A stretch of 64,000 nt of DNA from Thunnus maccoyii (taxonomy: Eukaryota; Chordata; Actinopteri; Scombriformes; Scombridae). The notes below the pieces were generated by a model. That model made no database searches and had not been told where the DNA came from. It saw only the letters and a program-made list of their open reading frames with translations. How positions within the stretch are numbered: position 1 is the stretch's first letter; each line of letters opens with the position of its first letter. Below are positions 1 to 12,500 of this stretch, piece after piece. The position numbers and the translations under genes are program-made. The stretch spans positions 17,841,155-17,905,154 of the forward strand of contig NC_056544.1 in assembly GCF_910596095.1 (NCBI RefSeq). The letters run 5' to 3'.

Positions 1-1000
1 CTCACTAGCCAAAAAAACAATGGTCATCTATTAATGTGGCTGGTAAAATTTGAAAATTCACAGGCCAAAAAGTTAATTTTGCACCCTGCCTACAAAGGAA
101 TGAGTTGCCTTTTTTATACATAGTACAAAGAAAAGTAAAACTGCTCATACACAAGTAAGTGAAACACATTCAAAGATACGGTAAAGAAGACGGAACAACA
201 ATTGTAGACACAATTGGGTAAAAAGGTCCCTGTACTGTATTTTGTATTTGAATATATAGCACTGTATGTGAAGTTTGAAGTCTGAACTTTTGAAGAATCT
301 TACACAAACAATATATATAGTCAGTTTTTTGCATAAGTCTTGCATTGCTATGATTCTATTCAGTTCTATTCAGAACTGTTGCGATGATTTTATTCAGAAA
401 TCGCAGACTTCAAACATGTAGTCTTTATTTAATTATGTTAATTATGTGCAAATTGGAATAAAACTCTACACAACATGACTCACAGGAAGCTTAAATTACA
501 GCAATGATTTGTAATTTAATTTGTGATATTATGAGTAAATGAAAAACTAGGAAACAGGCAACAACACTATTGAAAAACATAATCTGACTTTTCAGAAAAC
601 ATGTTTTTTTCAATCATAGGAGTGAACAGTTTAAGCAGTTTGATAATATTATCATATTATGACTTCTTGTATCAACTATGTATTAGGCCGCAGTACTAGA
701 CAGCAAGTAAGATGGAGTATGTCTCTGCAAGGCCCACAAGAGAGAATTTTTTTCAATAGAGATTTTTTTTTTTTAAATATTATTTCCATTTTCTTATTTT
801 GAGGCCGACTTTTTGCTGTCATCATCTATGTTGCTAAATTGTGTAATATATGAAACATTGTTAATGGCCACAGTGACCCATAGTTTTGACTGATTCACTG
901 GCCACTTACGAAATTTACTAGGATCTGGCCAGTGGCCTGATTTGTTTCTATGGTTTAGTGCCTCAACAAAGCTTTTCATCTACGTCAGGTCTTTGTGCCT
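1..1000. other. AT-rich intergenic or flanking DNA
   Basis: I see no credible exon on either strand. The stretch is AT-rich with short homopolymer runs (for example the T run near 765) and only short random ORFs lacking splice context. It lies downstream of the 3' end of the minus-strand gene at 1.1-2.4 kb. Confidence 0.5.
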
Positions 1001-1032
1001 ATCAACAATGGATGAATGCTTTATGACTAGTG

Positions 1033-1038
1033 TTTATT
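1033..1038 (-). terminator. Candidate poly(A) signal of the minus-strand gene
   Basis: TTTATT on the plus strand reads AATAAA on the minus strand, about 85 bases after the stop codon at 1121-1123. The position is right for the 3' end of the unidentified minus-strand gene. In AT-rich DNA this hexamer also occurs by chance, so it is only supportive. Confidence 0.4.
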
Positions 1039-1120
1039 ATGTTGGGGTTTTATCTTAAGTAAATAAATAAATCTCTGAAGTTATTAAACCTTGTCTTAGC
1101 CAAATGGCAAGTATATATAT

Positions 1121-2353
1121 CTACTGTATAGTTAAGAGAATGACCGATGGGGCTCTTTCAATTAGTATTATGTTTATTAGTGCTAAAAGTAGACACTTGC
1201 TAAACAAACAATCCTGGTCAGGCTCCAAGTCAACAAGTTCCACTTGTCTGGGAGGGATGAAAACCTCCTCTCCTGCCTCATCTGTGCTCAACAGGAGCAT
1301 CCACTGGGTGTCTGGCACCACTGAGCTCAAGTCTGCAAACCAACTTTGGGAGGACCAAAGGGCCTCTTCAGAGCTTCCAGTTGTTTTCCCCTTACTGAGA
1401 GGGAGACCAAATGTACACACACCCACAGGAGTATCTCTAAGTGTAAAAAGCGATTTGATTTTGTGATTACATACCTGTCTTGCCATAAGTGCCATCATGG
1501 TGACATCTGTGAGCTTTTTAAGGACAGCATCACATGTGGGGTAATTAAAATGCCCCTTCATTACAGTATTCTGTCCACCGTGCAAAGCAAAGCAGGTATA
1601 AACCACTAGTACTCTGACTACTTTAATTGCTCAGAGAGAAATAGATAGTCGCCAACAGAACTAGTTGAACCTTTCCCACCTGAGATGACAGTTATCTCAC
1701 CACGATAGTCTATTAATTAGTAGAATGACTAGTGAGTAAGTTGACTCAGACCAACGCAAGAACAGAGTCGAGGAAAAGCTGACTGGGGACCCGAAACGGA
1801 GGCCATCTGTTGCTGAGCAGTTTAGATGAATAATATACAGATCCAAGTGGGATAGGAAGGTGCTATGGCAATATGGCAGCAACGGGGCTGAAAAAACTCT
1901 AAATCATACTGGTAGGGTATAGCCTATTATTGCCACACAGCAGGCTAATGTGACTCTCAGGGCCAATCACCTTCCAAATGGGCAATATTAGATATTAAAA
2001 TGTATTCAACATAATTAAATATCATTACATGTATCCACCATCTTCATTATTATGTATAGTGCAGATGCTAAACTACTAGTTGGACAAGAAGACTACAGTA
2101 CCGGTATGTGGGTGTGTGCTCCTTAAGTAGATTTGTTTTTGTTAATTGACTGATACGTTCAATATTTGTCATCATCCTTCACTCTCCATCAAATTTCTGT
2201 GCAGTGACGTCACAGATATATACATATATTTTAATTGACCATAAAAGCTGCAATAACAGTAACATTAAGTCAGCGAACCAAAGCTAACTTCTCACCTTGT
2301 TGATTAGGTCGTCCTTCCCTTGATGGGAATCTGAGGGGTTCAACATCGGGCAT
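1121..2353 (-). CDS. Unidentified small protein, two coding exons (188 aa model)
   Basis: Exon 1: ATG at 2353 down to 2296, encoding 19 codons (starting MPDVEPLRF) plus one base, followed by a consensus donor GTGAGA. It is preceded by a good acceptor (TTTCTGTTTCAG) so that the exon begins at 2391 with a short 5' UTR. Exon 2: 1629 down to 1121 after a pyrimidine-rich acceptor ending GAG; it is phase-compatible and open for 169 codons to a TAG. Joined length is 188 residues. Visible features: a hydrophobic VVRVLVVYTCFAL-like strand near residues 22-34, a Gly/Lys/Ser stretch near 105-115, and a Trp-containing acidic segment (residues about 120-165) ending near VELVDLEPDQ. The last ~25 residues are hydrophobic and low in character, so the true C-terminus could differ. 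I do not recognise the family. The region is rich in ordinary coding codons and clearly unlike the AT-rich flanks. An X-box about 480 bases upstream of the ATG hints at ciliary expression. Confidence 0.55.
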
Positions 2354-2828
2354 CGCTGAAACTTCGGCGTTTATATTAGTTCATCAAAACCCTGAAACAG
2401 AAATATCAACAAAAAAAGGCAGCTGTTATATTTTAGCTTCATTCACTTTGGATAAGGTTTAAGGTCTGCCGTTTATCTTTCAAATAAAGTTAGCAAACGT
2501 TAGCTGAAGTTGTGGCTGATACCTTCACTCATCTCCGGATGTCGCTCACTTAGCAAACGTTAAGTGAACGTTTAATTAACTTAGCTAATGACAAATTCAT
2601 GAGCTGGAGGGGGCCGTTGTCATGGCAGAAAGTGAAAGCAGAAAATATGGCTGGCTATCAGCTTACTTGTATTAATTTACTTCCCACTGCCAGCTACCTG
2701 TTAGCTTTCTTGACGTTCGTTATTTGTCTCCTGTGTGTCAACGCCGCAGCAGCAGCAGTGAAAAGTTGTCTTTTATCAAAGTTTAGTCCGAATGAATCAA
2801 CTGAAGTTGCTGTCAATCTTCTACGGCG

Positions 2829-2841
2829 GTTGCTTAGCAAC
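2829..2841. promoter_or_regulatory. RFX-type X-box
   Basis: GTTGCTTAGCAAC is a perfect 5+3+5 inverted repeat that fits the X-box bound by RFX transcription factors, which drive ciliary genes and some MHC genes. It lies in a short GC-richer island (about 2590-2960) upstream of the minus-strand gene. A possible non-coding first exon of that gene ends near 2521. The match is seen directly; function is inferred. Confidence 0.55.
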
Positions 2842-2959
2842 AAGGGGCTGAGCTGAAGAAAGCCCGAGTTACGTTCAAGAGCAGCGGTGAAGGTTGTGTT
2901 ATTGTTTAGCAGCACTGAGAGGCGTTTCCTACTCGTGTCACGTGAAATAGGCACAATTT

Positions 2960-3960
2960 GACAAGAAATAGAATATAATAAATAATCAAGACCTCCTCTC
3001 TCATAAAGATTGGAGTAAATAGATATGGATTCTTTTTTAAAGATACTTTTAAGACATCATAAACATTGTAATTGTGAACACATGCAAACTAATAGAACAT
3101 AATTACAAAGACAACATGCTTCAGTATTGTTCACTATAATCTCACCTATATACAGTAATGCGATATGTTTATGTTCATTATTAGTGTTGTATCTTATAGT
3201 TATAGCCAAAAATTCAAACTCAGAATCAGCAGGTGTTATTGATGACATTCTTGGACAACTAACAAGATTTTCCAAAATCAGACTAAGGCAGTGTTTCTTC
3301 AAATGAATTAAAATAATTTGGACATTTCTTGAAGACATGTTGTTTAAACAATGTGATTTACACAATTTTAAGATGGCACAGGCCCCCCTTGCCTTGTGTA
3401 GACTGTAAAAACATGCATAATAATAGTGATGTGAAAAAGAGTGTGAGGTTTTGGCAGCTGAACAGATTCAATATAGCTTGAAAATCTATAAAAGACCTCT
3501 TTATGTTGAATTTTCCTTTTAAATTTTTGGTTCAAACCCCTTGCAATACAATCATTATGTAACGGCATTATCAAGGCATTTATTTAGTGTTTTGCAATAC
3601 AAATATCTAAATGGTTCAAACACAGGAGGAAATTACAAGAAATGAGCAAGTGTGTTTTATAACATTTACATTAGTTTTACATATCAGTGAAATCTGAGTC
3701 CCTCTAAAACAAAAAACATTATTATATAATGTTATAATGTATAAACATAATACATAATGCAATATAATTTATTCACTTCCTTTATCAAAGTTTGTCCATG
3801 AAAAACGGATATGGAGAAAGATATTGTTGTAATAACATGTAATAATATATATATATAATTTAAATATCTATTTCAAAAAAGATCTTGAAGTAAGATGTAT
3901 TCTTTGTCTAATCAATTTGGCGAGGGTTTTTTTTCATCTATAAAAATATTGCTAAAAGTG
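2960..3960. other. Intergenic DNA between the divergent genes
   Basis: AT-rich sequence with short ORFs only on the minus strand (3057-3365, 3368-3574) that have no splice-site or codon support. I see no gene or recognisable repeat here. It separates the minus-strand gene from the putative dtna first exon. Confidence 0.45.
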
Positions 3961-3976
3961 CACTGTTTTATCTACA

Positions 3977-3984
3977 TGACGTCA
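3977..3984. promoter_or_regulatory. Consensus CRE (TGACGTCA) upstream of dtna
   Basis: A full palindromic cAMP-response element, with a second near-match TTACGTCA at 4176-4183 inside the GC-rich putative first exon. CREB/ATF proteins bind such sites in promoters. Two in 200 bases next to a likely transcription start is suggestive, not proof. Confidence 0.35.
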
Positions 3985-4134
3985 TCTACCAAGAGCCTCA
4001 GAGGGGGAAAAAATGCTTAAACTATACAACAAGGACCGCATCTTTGCATAAGCATACATCTTTGAGAATACATGATCAAATCAGCTTCTTCTCTCTATTT
4101 TTTCCCCCTTATTTTTGTATCAAACTTTAACATT

Positions 4135-4434
4135 TTGCAGCCGGATCACACTGACGCAAGCGAAGAGATTCCGCATTACGTCATCGCGAAGGCCACATAC
4201 TGGAGGCAAACGCTGCCTGTGCTCCGCTCAGCCAGTGCGCTACCCGAAAATTTCCACAACACACAAGCTTTGCAGGAGAGCGGCGTCAAGAAACGGCCGC
4301 TTCGTGCAGTGATGCGGCAGCCTACACCAAAGAAACCCTGATCGCAACGCGGGACACGACCGGCTAGTCGGATTCCTGGATGGAAAAAAAAACAAAACAG
4401 TGATGTTGCATGACATGCCTCGAAATAAATTCTG
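4135..4434 (+). other. dtna: Putative dtna promoter and non-coding first exon
   Basis: A short GC- and CpG-richer island in AT-rich surroundings that ends in a near-perfect donor (CTG|GTAAGT, exon end 4434). It is the only promoter-like segment between the minus-strand gene and the first dtna coding exon at 9579, whose ATG is preceded directly by an acceptor, so an upstream 5' UTR exon must exist. The left boundary is arbitrary. There could be additional upstream promoters, as dystrobrevin genes are known to use several. Confidence 0.45.
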
Positions 4435-7347
4435 GTAAGTCTTGTGCAAGTGCGCGCTGCTGCGGCTTGCTGGAGGCTGGCGAGCAGCAGAGGAGCGACC
4501 TTAACCTACTTTGTCACTCTGGGTGAAACGAGTTTCCCGATCAAGTTTAAACGATAATAAACGGCGGATTTGCGAGGATAAAAACATAAGGAAAGGGTTC
4601 GTGCATGCAGGCAGTTATCTGTGGAACAGTGAGACCTTTGTCTCTCGTCCACACAGGTGTCTCTTTGCGTGACAGGTGATGCCTGAGCTGAGCTTGTACC
4701 ATAAGGTGCCTGTTGCCTTTCTCATTGCCCTTTTACCTTATGTCCATTATGGCTTAGGTGCAATTTCATGTTGTTTTCTTTATGACCAGTATGCAACATG
4801 ACTCTGTCTATGCCCAGTGCATTCACTTTTTTCAAGCTTGTGATTGAAATGCAAATATTATTCCCTATTAGCTCTCACATCACACATCTACACAGGCAAA
4901 CATTCTTGTATTTCCACTTATTCTGGTGTTTCTGCTGTTTATAGTAAGTTACTTTTGCAGGATTCGGAACTAAATAACTCAACAACAGTGTCACAAACTA
5001 AATCACAGCACTAGCACTCGTAAATTTGTCACTGCACTCTGATTTAAACATGAGGGTCCCAAAGTTTTGGCCTTTTTGCAGCTGAAACCATGGTGATCAT
5101 CAGCAGGCGACAGCGAGCAGAGGGCCCTCCGGCAGATATCACTGGCTGGTACCAGACAGGAAGAGAAAACTGTTTCACTACCTCCACAGCATTTACCACA
5201 ACACTAAAACACAACATCTCTTGCTTTGAACTGATTAACTGCAAGTCAGTGGTGCAGCTTTTTTTTTTTTATTCCTGTCCAGGGATGGGATTTGGATGCC
5301 CCGTGTAGTTTATAGTCTCGTGATGTAAAAATAACTCTGGCCAATCAGTGGGAACAGCTGCGATGTACTGTACCGAGCCGGCCAAACACAAATTGGACTG
5401 TAACTCAAGTAAGTGCTTGTGTTTGGAAAATGTTGCATGACAGTCTGGTTCCAAGTACATCAAGGAGGACATAAAATAACAACACTGTTCTCTATGTTTT
5501 ATTGAGCTGCTACAGAAATAGACTCATAATGTAAATAACTGACTAATAAGGCTTTTTCTTTTTTTTGTCCCTCGCATGAAATGCAGTTGAATATTTGGCC
5601 AAAAGAAGTCCGTGCAACATTAAAAGACAGAGTGAGTCATTACTGTGAGACTCTTGCTTTGGCTTAGCCCCACCAGTCCCTCTGCAATGTTAATGGTATA
5701 TGATGATTTGCTCTTTTAAGGGCAGTTATTTTCTAATGCTTCTAATGCTGCCAGTGTGACAGTGCCATAGAGAAAAAGAGAAATGTTTGCTGGGCAGATG
5801 CCAGGAATGAGGTTTGGGGTCTGCAACTAGAGCCAGTAAAGCTGTACAAGAATGTGGAGCCTTCTCATTTGTAGTTAAAGATAGAGGCAGCGCCGGCTGT
5901 ATCCTAGCTGACAGTTTCTAATTTCAGATATCGTCGGTCAGCCCCGTCCATTTGGGCTGCTTTTGTTGTAATGTTTCCCTGTTAGAAAGGAGTTGTGTGT
6001 AGTTGTTTGTAGAAGGAGGTTTTGGCTTTTGGCAGGCAAGGGAAAGGACTACAACCATGGTACATTATGAAAGGTATGTTGATCATCTTGTTCCCCTTTG
6101 CTGTTGTATGATTTGTATTGGGTGTGTTGGTTTAATATCTGCTCTCGCAATAGATTGTATCAATCTTAGTTATTTCCGAGACTGAGAACAGAGCACAGAA
6201 GGTCACATAGCTGGCAAGTCAGGATGTGTTTGCTTGTGATATGGAAAGGATATCAATGTTAATCTACAACAGGGTGTATGTTTGTATACTTTTTACATTC
6301 ACTCACTCTAAAAGTGATGAATGAGCTTGCATATCCATTACTTTCAAGATGACATTGGGCTACTGGCCGCCGGCTGTGGCCTGACATTGCTCTGTATACA
6401 TCTACAACTGCTGTTTACTGTTGTTAGTGCATTCATCATTGCTTTAGCGCTAACAAAACACAAATTCATTAATAGTGTTATTGGATTATCATGCAATGAG
6501 GCTTTATGGCTGCATATTAATACCTCACAAATAAGATGAACCCTCAGTTTCAGATTATTTTTTCATTCCTATGTGGATATGCTGTTCCCCCTAAGATGCT
6601 AATAATAATTAGTTATTTCCATTTCTTCTGTTGTGCTTACCTCTAAGCTGTGAGGTAATTTGATTCTGTAATTCCAGGTTAATTTATTAGCCTAATCTTT
6701 TCCCCCTTAAACAGGATTTCCAAGATTCCTCAAGCTCCATAACTGACTTAGGTGAAAAAAGTAGATTGTTGTGTGCTTTTTACTACTAGGTGAATTCTAA
6801 TTTCTGCACCACGGGTCTCTGCAGCGTAATATTTGGGTCTACCAATTACTGTCAAAGTAATTTGAAAAACCATGCCTGAATGATTGTCTTGCAGAAAAAG
6901 TGTTTTCGAGCCATTCGCCCAAGAAGCGCCACTGTGCAACTATCATCCCCACCGAGCCTTATCTCATAAAAGATATTTACTAGTGAAAAAACTTTTCTCT
7001 ACAAACTTTGTTTGTCTGCAGTGAGAGGTGTAGTGTGTATGTGTGTGTGTCTATGTCGGGGGGGGACTAGCACTATGTTTTTACGAACGGAGCGGCTGGG
7101 CTCTTTGCTGCCATGGCAACAAACCACATGACTAGGTGTATTAGATTGCCTCGGACAGTGTGCAGTGAGGCATGGTGTGAGCATTCTCTCTGCTGCTCTG
7201 CCCCTTTGAAAGTCTTGTACTTGTCTGACTTAAGTTTTTCTTTGCCCCCACTCTCACATTTCTGATAAGCACTGCAGGGGGTTACATTCAATTTGCAAAT
7301 GTACTTCCAAAAAACCCCCAGAAAAATTGAGGTTGGTATGTAACTAC

Positions 7348-9212
7348 CAGGGCCAGATTAACCTGCTATTGGGCCCTGGGGCAAAAATGATCTGTGGGCC
7401 CCTGGTGTCCTCCCTGTTTCTGCCACTCTGTGCATTGTGTATGTATTAGTTAGTAATTATTAACTAGTTTTGGGTCATTTAAGTACAGATTTATTTAGGA
7501 ATATGCACCATGCAAGCACTACATAAATAATAAGGTGATAATGCAGGTGTTGCCCTATCATTTCAGTCCATATTGGGCTGTAGAGATGCATACACTATTA
7601 TCAAACAGATGCTGTGTAATTTATGATGTTTTCCTAAACTCCACCGGGAACAGCTATTGTCCAATCATAGCGTAGCAACCACACTGTAACAGCGGGCCTG
7701 TCAAGCTTGGGATTTCTACTCATGTCAGAGTTTTGTGAATGGGGCTATTTAAAGAGTTTGGAGGGTGTTGTGTTTTTTCCCCTTTTCAAAACCAAAAACA
7801 AGAGCAAGAGTGTTAGGAATGCTTTAAACAGTGTGTTTATCTGCTCTAATGTAAGCTGCAATTGTTAGCATGTCTGGCTAACAAGCTTACTACATACAGT
7901 AGCATGTACATTTACATTTTGTCATTTGGGAGACGCTGAGACTTACAAGCGAGACAAGACAATCAAGCATTAGAGGGCAGTGACTCAGAAAGAGCCAAGG
8001 TACAAACTCTCAAGTAGCTGACCAGGTACAAGTGCAATGAGAAAGAACGTTAGTTTTTTTTTTTGTTGTTTAAAAAATGATTAAAGTAAGAAACAACTGG
8101 AAGTAGATTAAGTGCATAAGAAATACCATAAACAACACAAAAATAGTGCAACAAAATCAACAAAGTGCTAAAAGGTCAAAGGGGCTCAAGTGTTGAGGTG
8201 TTCACAGAAAGTTGAGCTGAGTTTTCAGGTTTTTTCTTGAATGGGAGTCAGCAGACTGAGTTGCAGTAAATGAGCTTTAGCAGTAACCAAGCTTACTTTC
8301 AAGGCGCATATCAAGGAACATTAGCCAACTAGTTTGTGGGGTCACAGGTCATATTCATCATGACTAGCACATCCACGTCCTGGATGCTGTCAGAGTTTAG
8401 AGTAACATTAGCAGTAGCTCTGTTCTGCTCCTTTTTGGGGAGGTTTACATTCCAGCAACATCATGCAAACGTTAGAGATAGCATTATATTTTTGTTGGCT
8501 AGACCTCATCCTAATATCCTGTTTTCTCTTGTTAAGTTAAAAGTGAAAGTACAAACAAGTATGTACACTACACAGCCAAACAGGGTTAGAACAAAATAAC
8601 AGTCTACTAACATTTTTCCTTATCATACTTACAATCCAGAAATAACTTGCTTTACCATGCAATACAAGAACAATGCTCTTTCTTAGTTTACAAGGATCAG
8701 CAACTGATGAGGAAGCCGACTGTTTGCCTGGGACAACTAGTCTTTTAGCACAACATAATGTATGTAGCCATCAAATGCATATTTAACACCACTTTTACAA
8801 GCTTCTTGAGTCTTAAAAGGTCTGCTTAAGACAGCTTTTTCAACCAACTCATGGAGCTAATGGTAGCTTAATTGGTTAGATAGTCACAGCTGAAAAAATC
8901 TGCCAAGAAAAATGGTCATTTCAGCCGGCAAAATTGACGTTTGCTGGCTTGAAATGCGAAGCCTGCTTTTGTCTAAGTCTGAAACCAAGCACCCACTGTT
9001 AAAAAAAACGTTAAGAATTTTGAGTAGTGAATCAGCCTCATACTGTAAACTATGTGCCATGCAAGAATGGAAAGCTTTCAGACCTAGAAACTCAGATTTA
9101 GGGCTTTTAGTGAACATTCAGTAGCTACACAGTAAACTTAGAGCCTTTGGGCCCCTTGAAGGTCTTGGGCCCCTGGGCAGTTGCCCCACTTTGCCTGAAT
9201 GGTCCAGCCTTG
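7348..9212. mobile_element. hAT-like DNA element, ~1.87 kb, non-autonomous
   Basis: Ends form diverged terminal inverted repeats: left CAGGGCCAGATTAACC and right, reversed, CAAGGCTGGACCATTC, both followed by GGGGCAA-type and GGGCCC-rich sequence. Flanking 8-mers GTAACTAC (7340-7347) and ATAATTAC (9213-9220) match at 6 of 8 positions, as expected of an old hAT target-site duplication. Inside, near 7907-7965, is a fragment of a common teleost repeat (ACATTTACATTTTGTCATTT followed by an AGACGCT motif). No transposase-like ORF is visible. It sits upstream of the first dtna coding exon, inside the putative first intron. Confidence 0.6.
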
Positions 9213-9579
9213 ATAATTACTTGCTACTATGACTTTATTTAATTGTCCATATTTGATTAGCTGGTTTTAAGGATTCATTTGGGAGAGTTTGTGTGTGGAA
9301 ATAGTAATAATGTTTAATTTAAAGAGTAATGAGAGAAAGTAAGTATGAATGTCGAATGAACACAATGTTATACTTTTGTTTACTAAGTGGTGTTTTAATA
9401 GCTGTGGTATACACAATATTTTTCTTAAATGGTTTCTGATGCTTCTGGAAGTACTTTTTGTTATAGTGGTTTAGTTAAAATATAACAAAGAGCATATTCA
9501 GTAATCTAACAATGCTTTTGTTACTGCTAAAATCAGAGGTGCACTGGCTCTGACATGACTGTCTCTCCTCCCGATCAGA

Positions 9580-12500
9580 ATGATTGAAGACTGCGGGTGG
9601 AGCGGTGACAACATGGCAGATAGAAGGCAACTGTTTGTCGAGATGAGTAAGTGCTCAGGGCCACATCTCAGCGTGATCTACACCAGACTGTTTTACTCAC
9701 TGACCATAAAAATGGCAAAGTCTCCTCTGTAACTTTTCATGTAAAGCAAATATCATGAAGATCAAGTGTCTCCACTAGTGTCACCCACTGATTGATTTTA
9801 CACACTGACGGAAAGGCCTGGAGTATGACCTCATGCTCTCTCACTGTTTACAGAGTGAAGGCACACTCCTATGCACACACAAAGTGTTCGATATTAAATG
9901 TTAAGACATGACATCATGAAACAACTAATCATATGGAAAAATACACACAAAATTAACTATGAAATAAAATTGTAAAATTGTCCAATACATTCTTAAAACA
10001 CAGCTCTTTAATACTGTTTTTTTGTTCATTGCAGCTCATTTTTATTTTATTCCAGTACATTAAATTTCAAAATGTCCCTTTTCTGAAGTATTTTTTTTAT
10101 TTATTCTTATATATATTTATTTCATGATGCCAAGCTTAGTTGTTTCCCAAATCAATACTACTGGACATACATATTCTAAGCAGGTTTTGAGTGTATAGTG
10201 TGTTCACTCAGTGTTTTAGTGTTCTGTTGATGGAAAAGAAATGACTAAAAGATATTTGGGGAAATATTGTCTATTTATGAAGTTAACACTGATACTGGCA
10301 CTTATATTCCAAAGTAGCAGCTTGATTGACATTCATTGGAGCACATATTTATTTAATTTCCTGTTTGTATACAACCGTTAAGTGTTGTATGTAGATTTTT
10401 TCCATACTAACTGCAGAAAGAGTATACTAAGATGATTAGTATGGCACATACTGTATAGAGTTAGTATGTACCATGAACTTGAATTGAGCAGATAGCCAAT
10501 CATATCATTTTGATTTGTCTGGATTGACAAACAAAAGCTTTGTGATGAAAAGTGGCATTATTAAAATAAAATGGTCACTGGGAAAATTTGCAATGTGAAA
10601 AAAACAACAGAATAACAATTAAAAATGTTAATAAAAAATAACATTTTACTTAATTATTTCACAATTACATTGTTATATATTTTAGCCGTATTAATTAACC
10701 TGATTATTTATTTCTCAATGTGTGATTTATTTTTTCAATATTGAACACTGGAGTACATGCCATGTCACCTTTGTTGTTGTCATTCCCCTTTCTAGCTATC
10801 TATAGTCCGTCCACTAGTGTTGCCAATTCTGATGTAATTTAATGATGATTAATTCTTCCTCAGGGGCTCATGATTTGGATTCCATACGATTATCGACATA
10901 CAGAACAGCCTGCAAACTCAGATTTGTGCAGAAGAAATGTAACTGTGAGTATGATGCAGTGTCCTTTTAAATACACGACTATACTCATGCTTGTATACTC
11001 TTAATGTGCCGTTTTATATCGTGTTTACTTTCCAGTGCATTTGGTTGACATTTGGAATGTCATTGAGGCTTTCCGAGAGTGCGGCCTCAACACCATGGAC
11101 CTCAACGCTGAGCTCACAGTGGCTCGTCTAGAAGTGGTACTGTCCACTATTTTTTACCAGCTGAACAAGCGCATGCCCACCACCCACCAGATCCACGTGG
11201 AACAGTCCATCAGCTTGCTGCTCAACTTCCTGCTGGCAGCCTATGACCCGTGAGTAACCCATCACATGACAGTTGGCGGCTGGTGGCGTACTATCACGTA
11301 TGAGGTGTGGTGTGAAACGTGACTCTGCCAATGTAGAGTGAAAATGCAGACTGTTGAAAGGTAAAAGCCAAGTTATACATTTTTTAAGACGATCACTATA
11401 ATTCAACTTTGCCTTTTAGAAAAACAGTTGAGTCCATAGGATTCTAGCAGCAACACTACACACAGGGCTTGACAGCTTCGCTTAAAAGAATCTATGACCA
11501 TATTGTAAAATGTATTTGCTTTTTGTAGGGAGGGCCATGGCAAGATATCTGTCTTTGTTGTGAAGACGGCTCTGGCAACCATCTGTGGAGGGAAGATTCT
11601 GGATAAATTAAGATGTAAGCAACACAACAAATCTTTATTTGACTTTTAATTGTGAAAAATGAAATGCAAATCATCCATTTTGCCTATAATAAATCAGCTA
11701 ATTTTATTTGTAAAGTTCACGTAGTTTGTAGTGTGAGTAATGCACTGCTTTAGAATACAAACTTATATTGCCTGTGTTTTGTATCTGCTTAGCCTATTGT
11801 TCCTAGAAGCAGCAGCACTTCTGGCCTGGCTCTCCATGGCTGGGAGAAGTCATTATTCATTATGGAAGGATATGGTTTATTACATAAGCTACGAAAATCT
11901 GTGGGAGCAGTAGCAATGGCTCGTGAAGGAAAAAAGGGAGAGCTATGTTACTGGTGTATTGTAACAACTGATTTGAATAACTGCTTTACTTTGATTTGTT
12001 TTCACAAATAAGTGGGATAATTGTGTTGTGTAATGTTGTAATTAGCCGACTGTGGTGGCAACTGAGAATTAGTTTGATTCATTTGTCTAATGTTTCCCCG
12101 TGTTGTTTCCCAGATATTTTTTCACAGATATCAGATTCCTCTGGGATAATGGTGTACTCACAGTTTGACCAGTTTCTGAGGGAGGTTCTCAAATTACCTA
12201 TGGCGGTTTTTGAGGGACCTTCTTTTGGTTACACTGAACAAGCTGCAAGAACCTGCTTTACACAGCAGGTGAGGGCTCATTAACCACAGACTATCATATT
12301 TATGCTGCTAAAGTGCATGTGTGATTGTTTTAGTATTGACATTGTGGGTGATTTTTTCCCTGTTGGATCTCATCCTGTACCGAATGTCAACAGAAAAAGG
12401 TCTCCCTCAACACATTCCTTGATACGTTGATGTCAGACCCACCCCCTCAGTGTCTGGTGTGGTTACCGCTCATGCATCGGCTCGCTAACGTGGAGAATGG

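Noticed and set aside
1104..1466. 120-codon plus-strand ORF
   Set aside because: It is the antisense shadow of the minus-strand coding exon, whose frame has better splice sites and codon character.
1441..1475. An intron of about 36 bases inside the second exon of the minus-strand gene (donor GTATGT at 1474)
   Set aside because: Too short for a vertebrate intron and phase-incompatible with the downstream acceptor, while the reading frame continues through unbroken.
2205..2212. TGACGTCA (CRE) at 2205 and a similar GTGACGTCACAGA at 41332
   Set aside because: Both sit in the same 13-base context, so they may belong to a dispersed repeat rather than to promoters.
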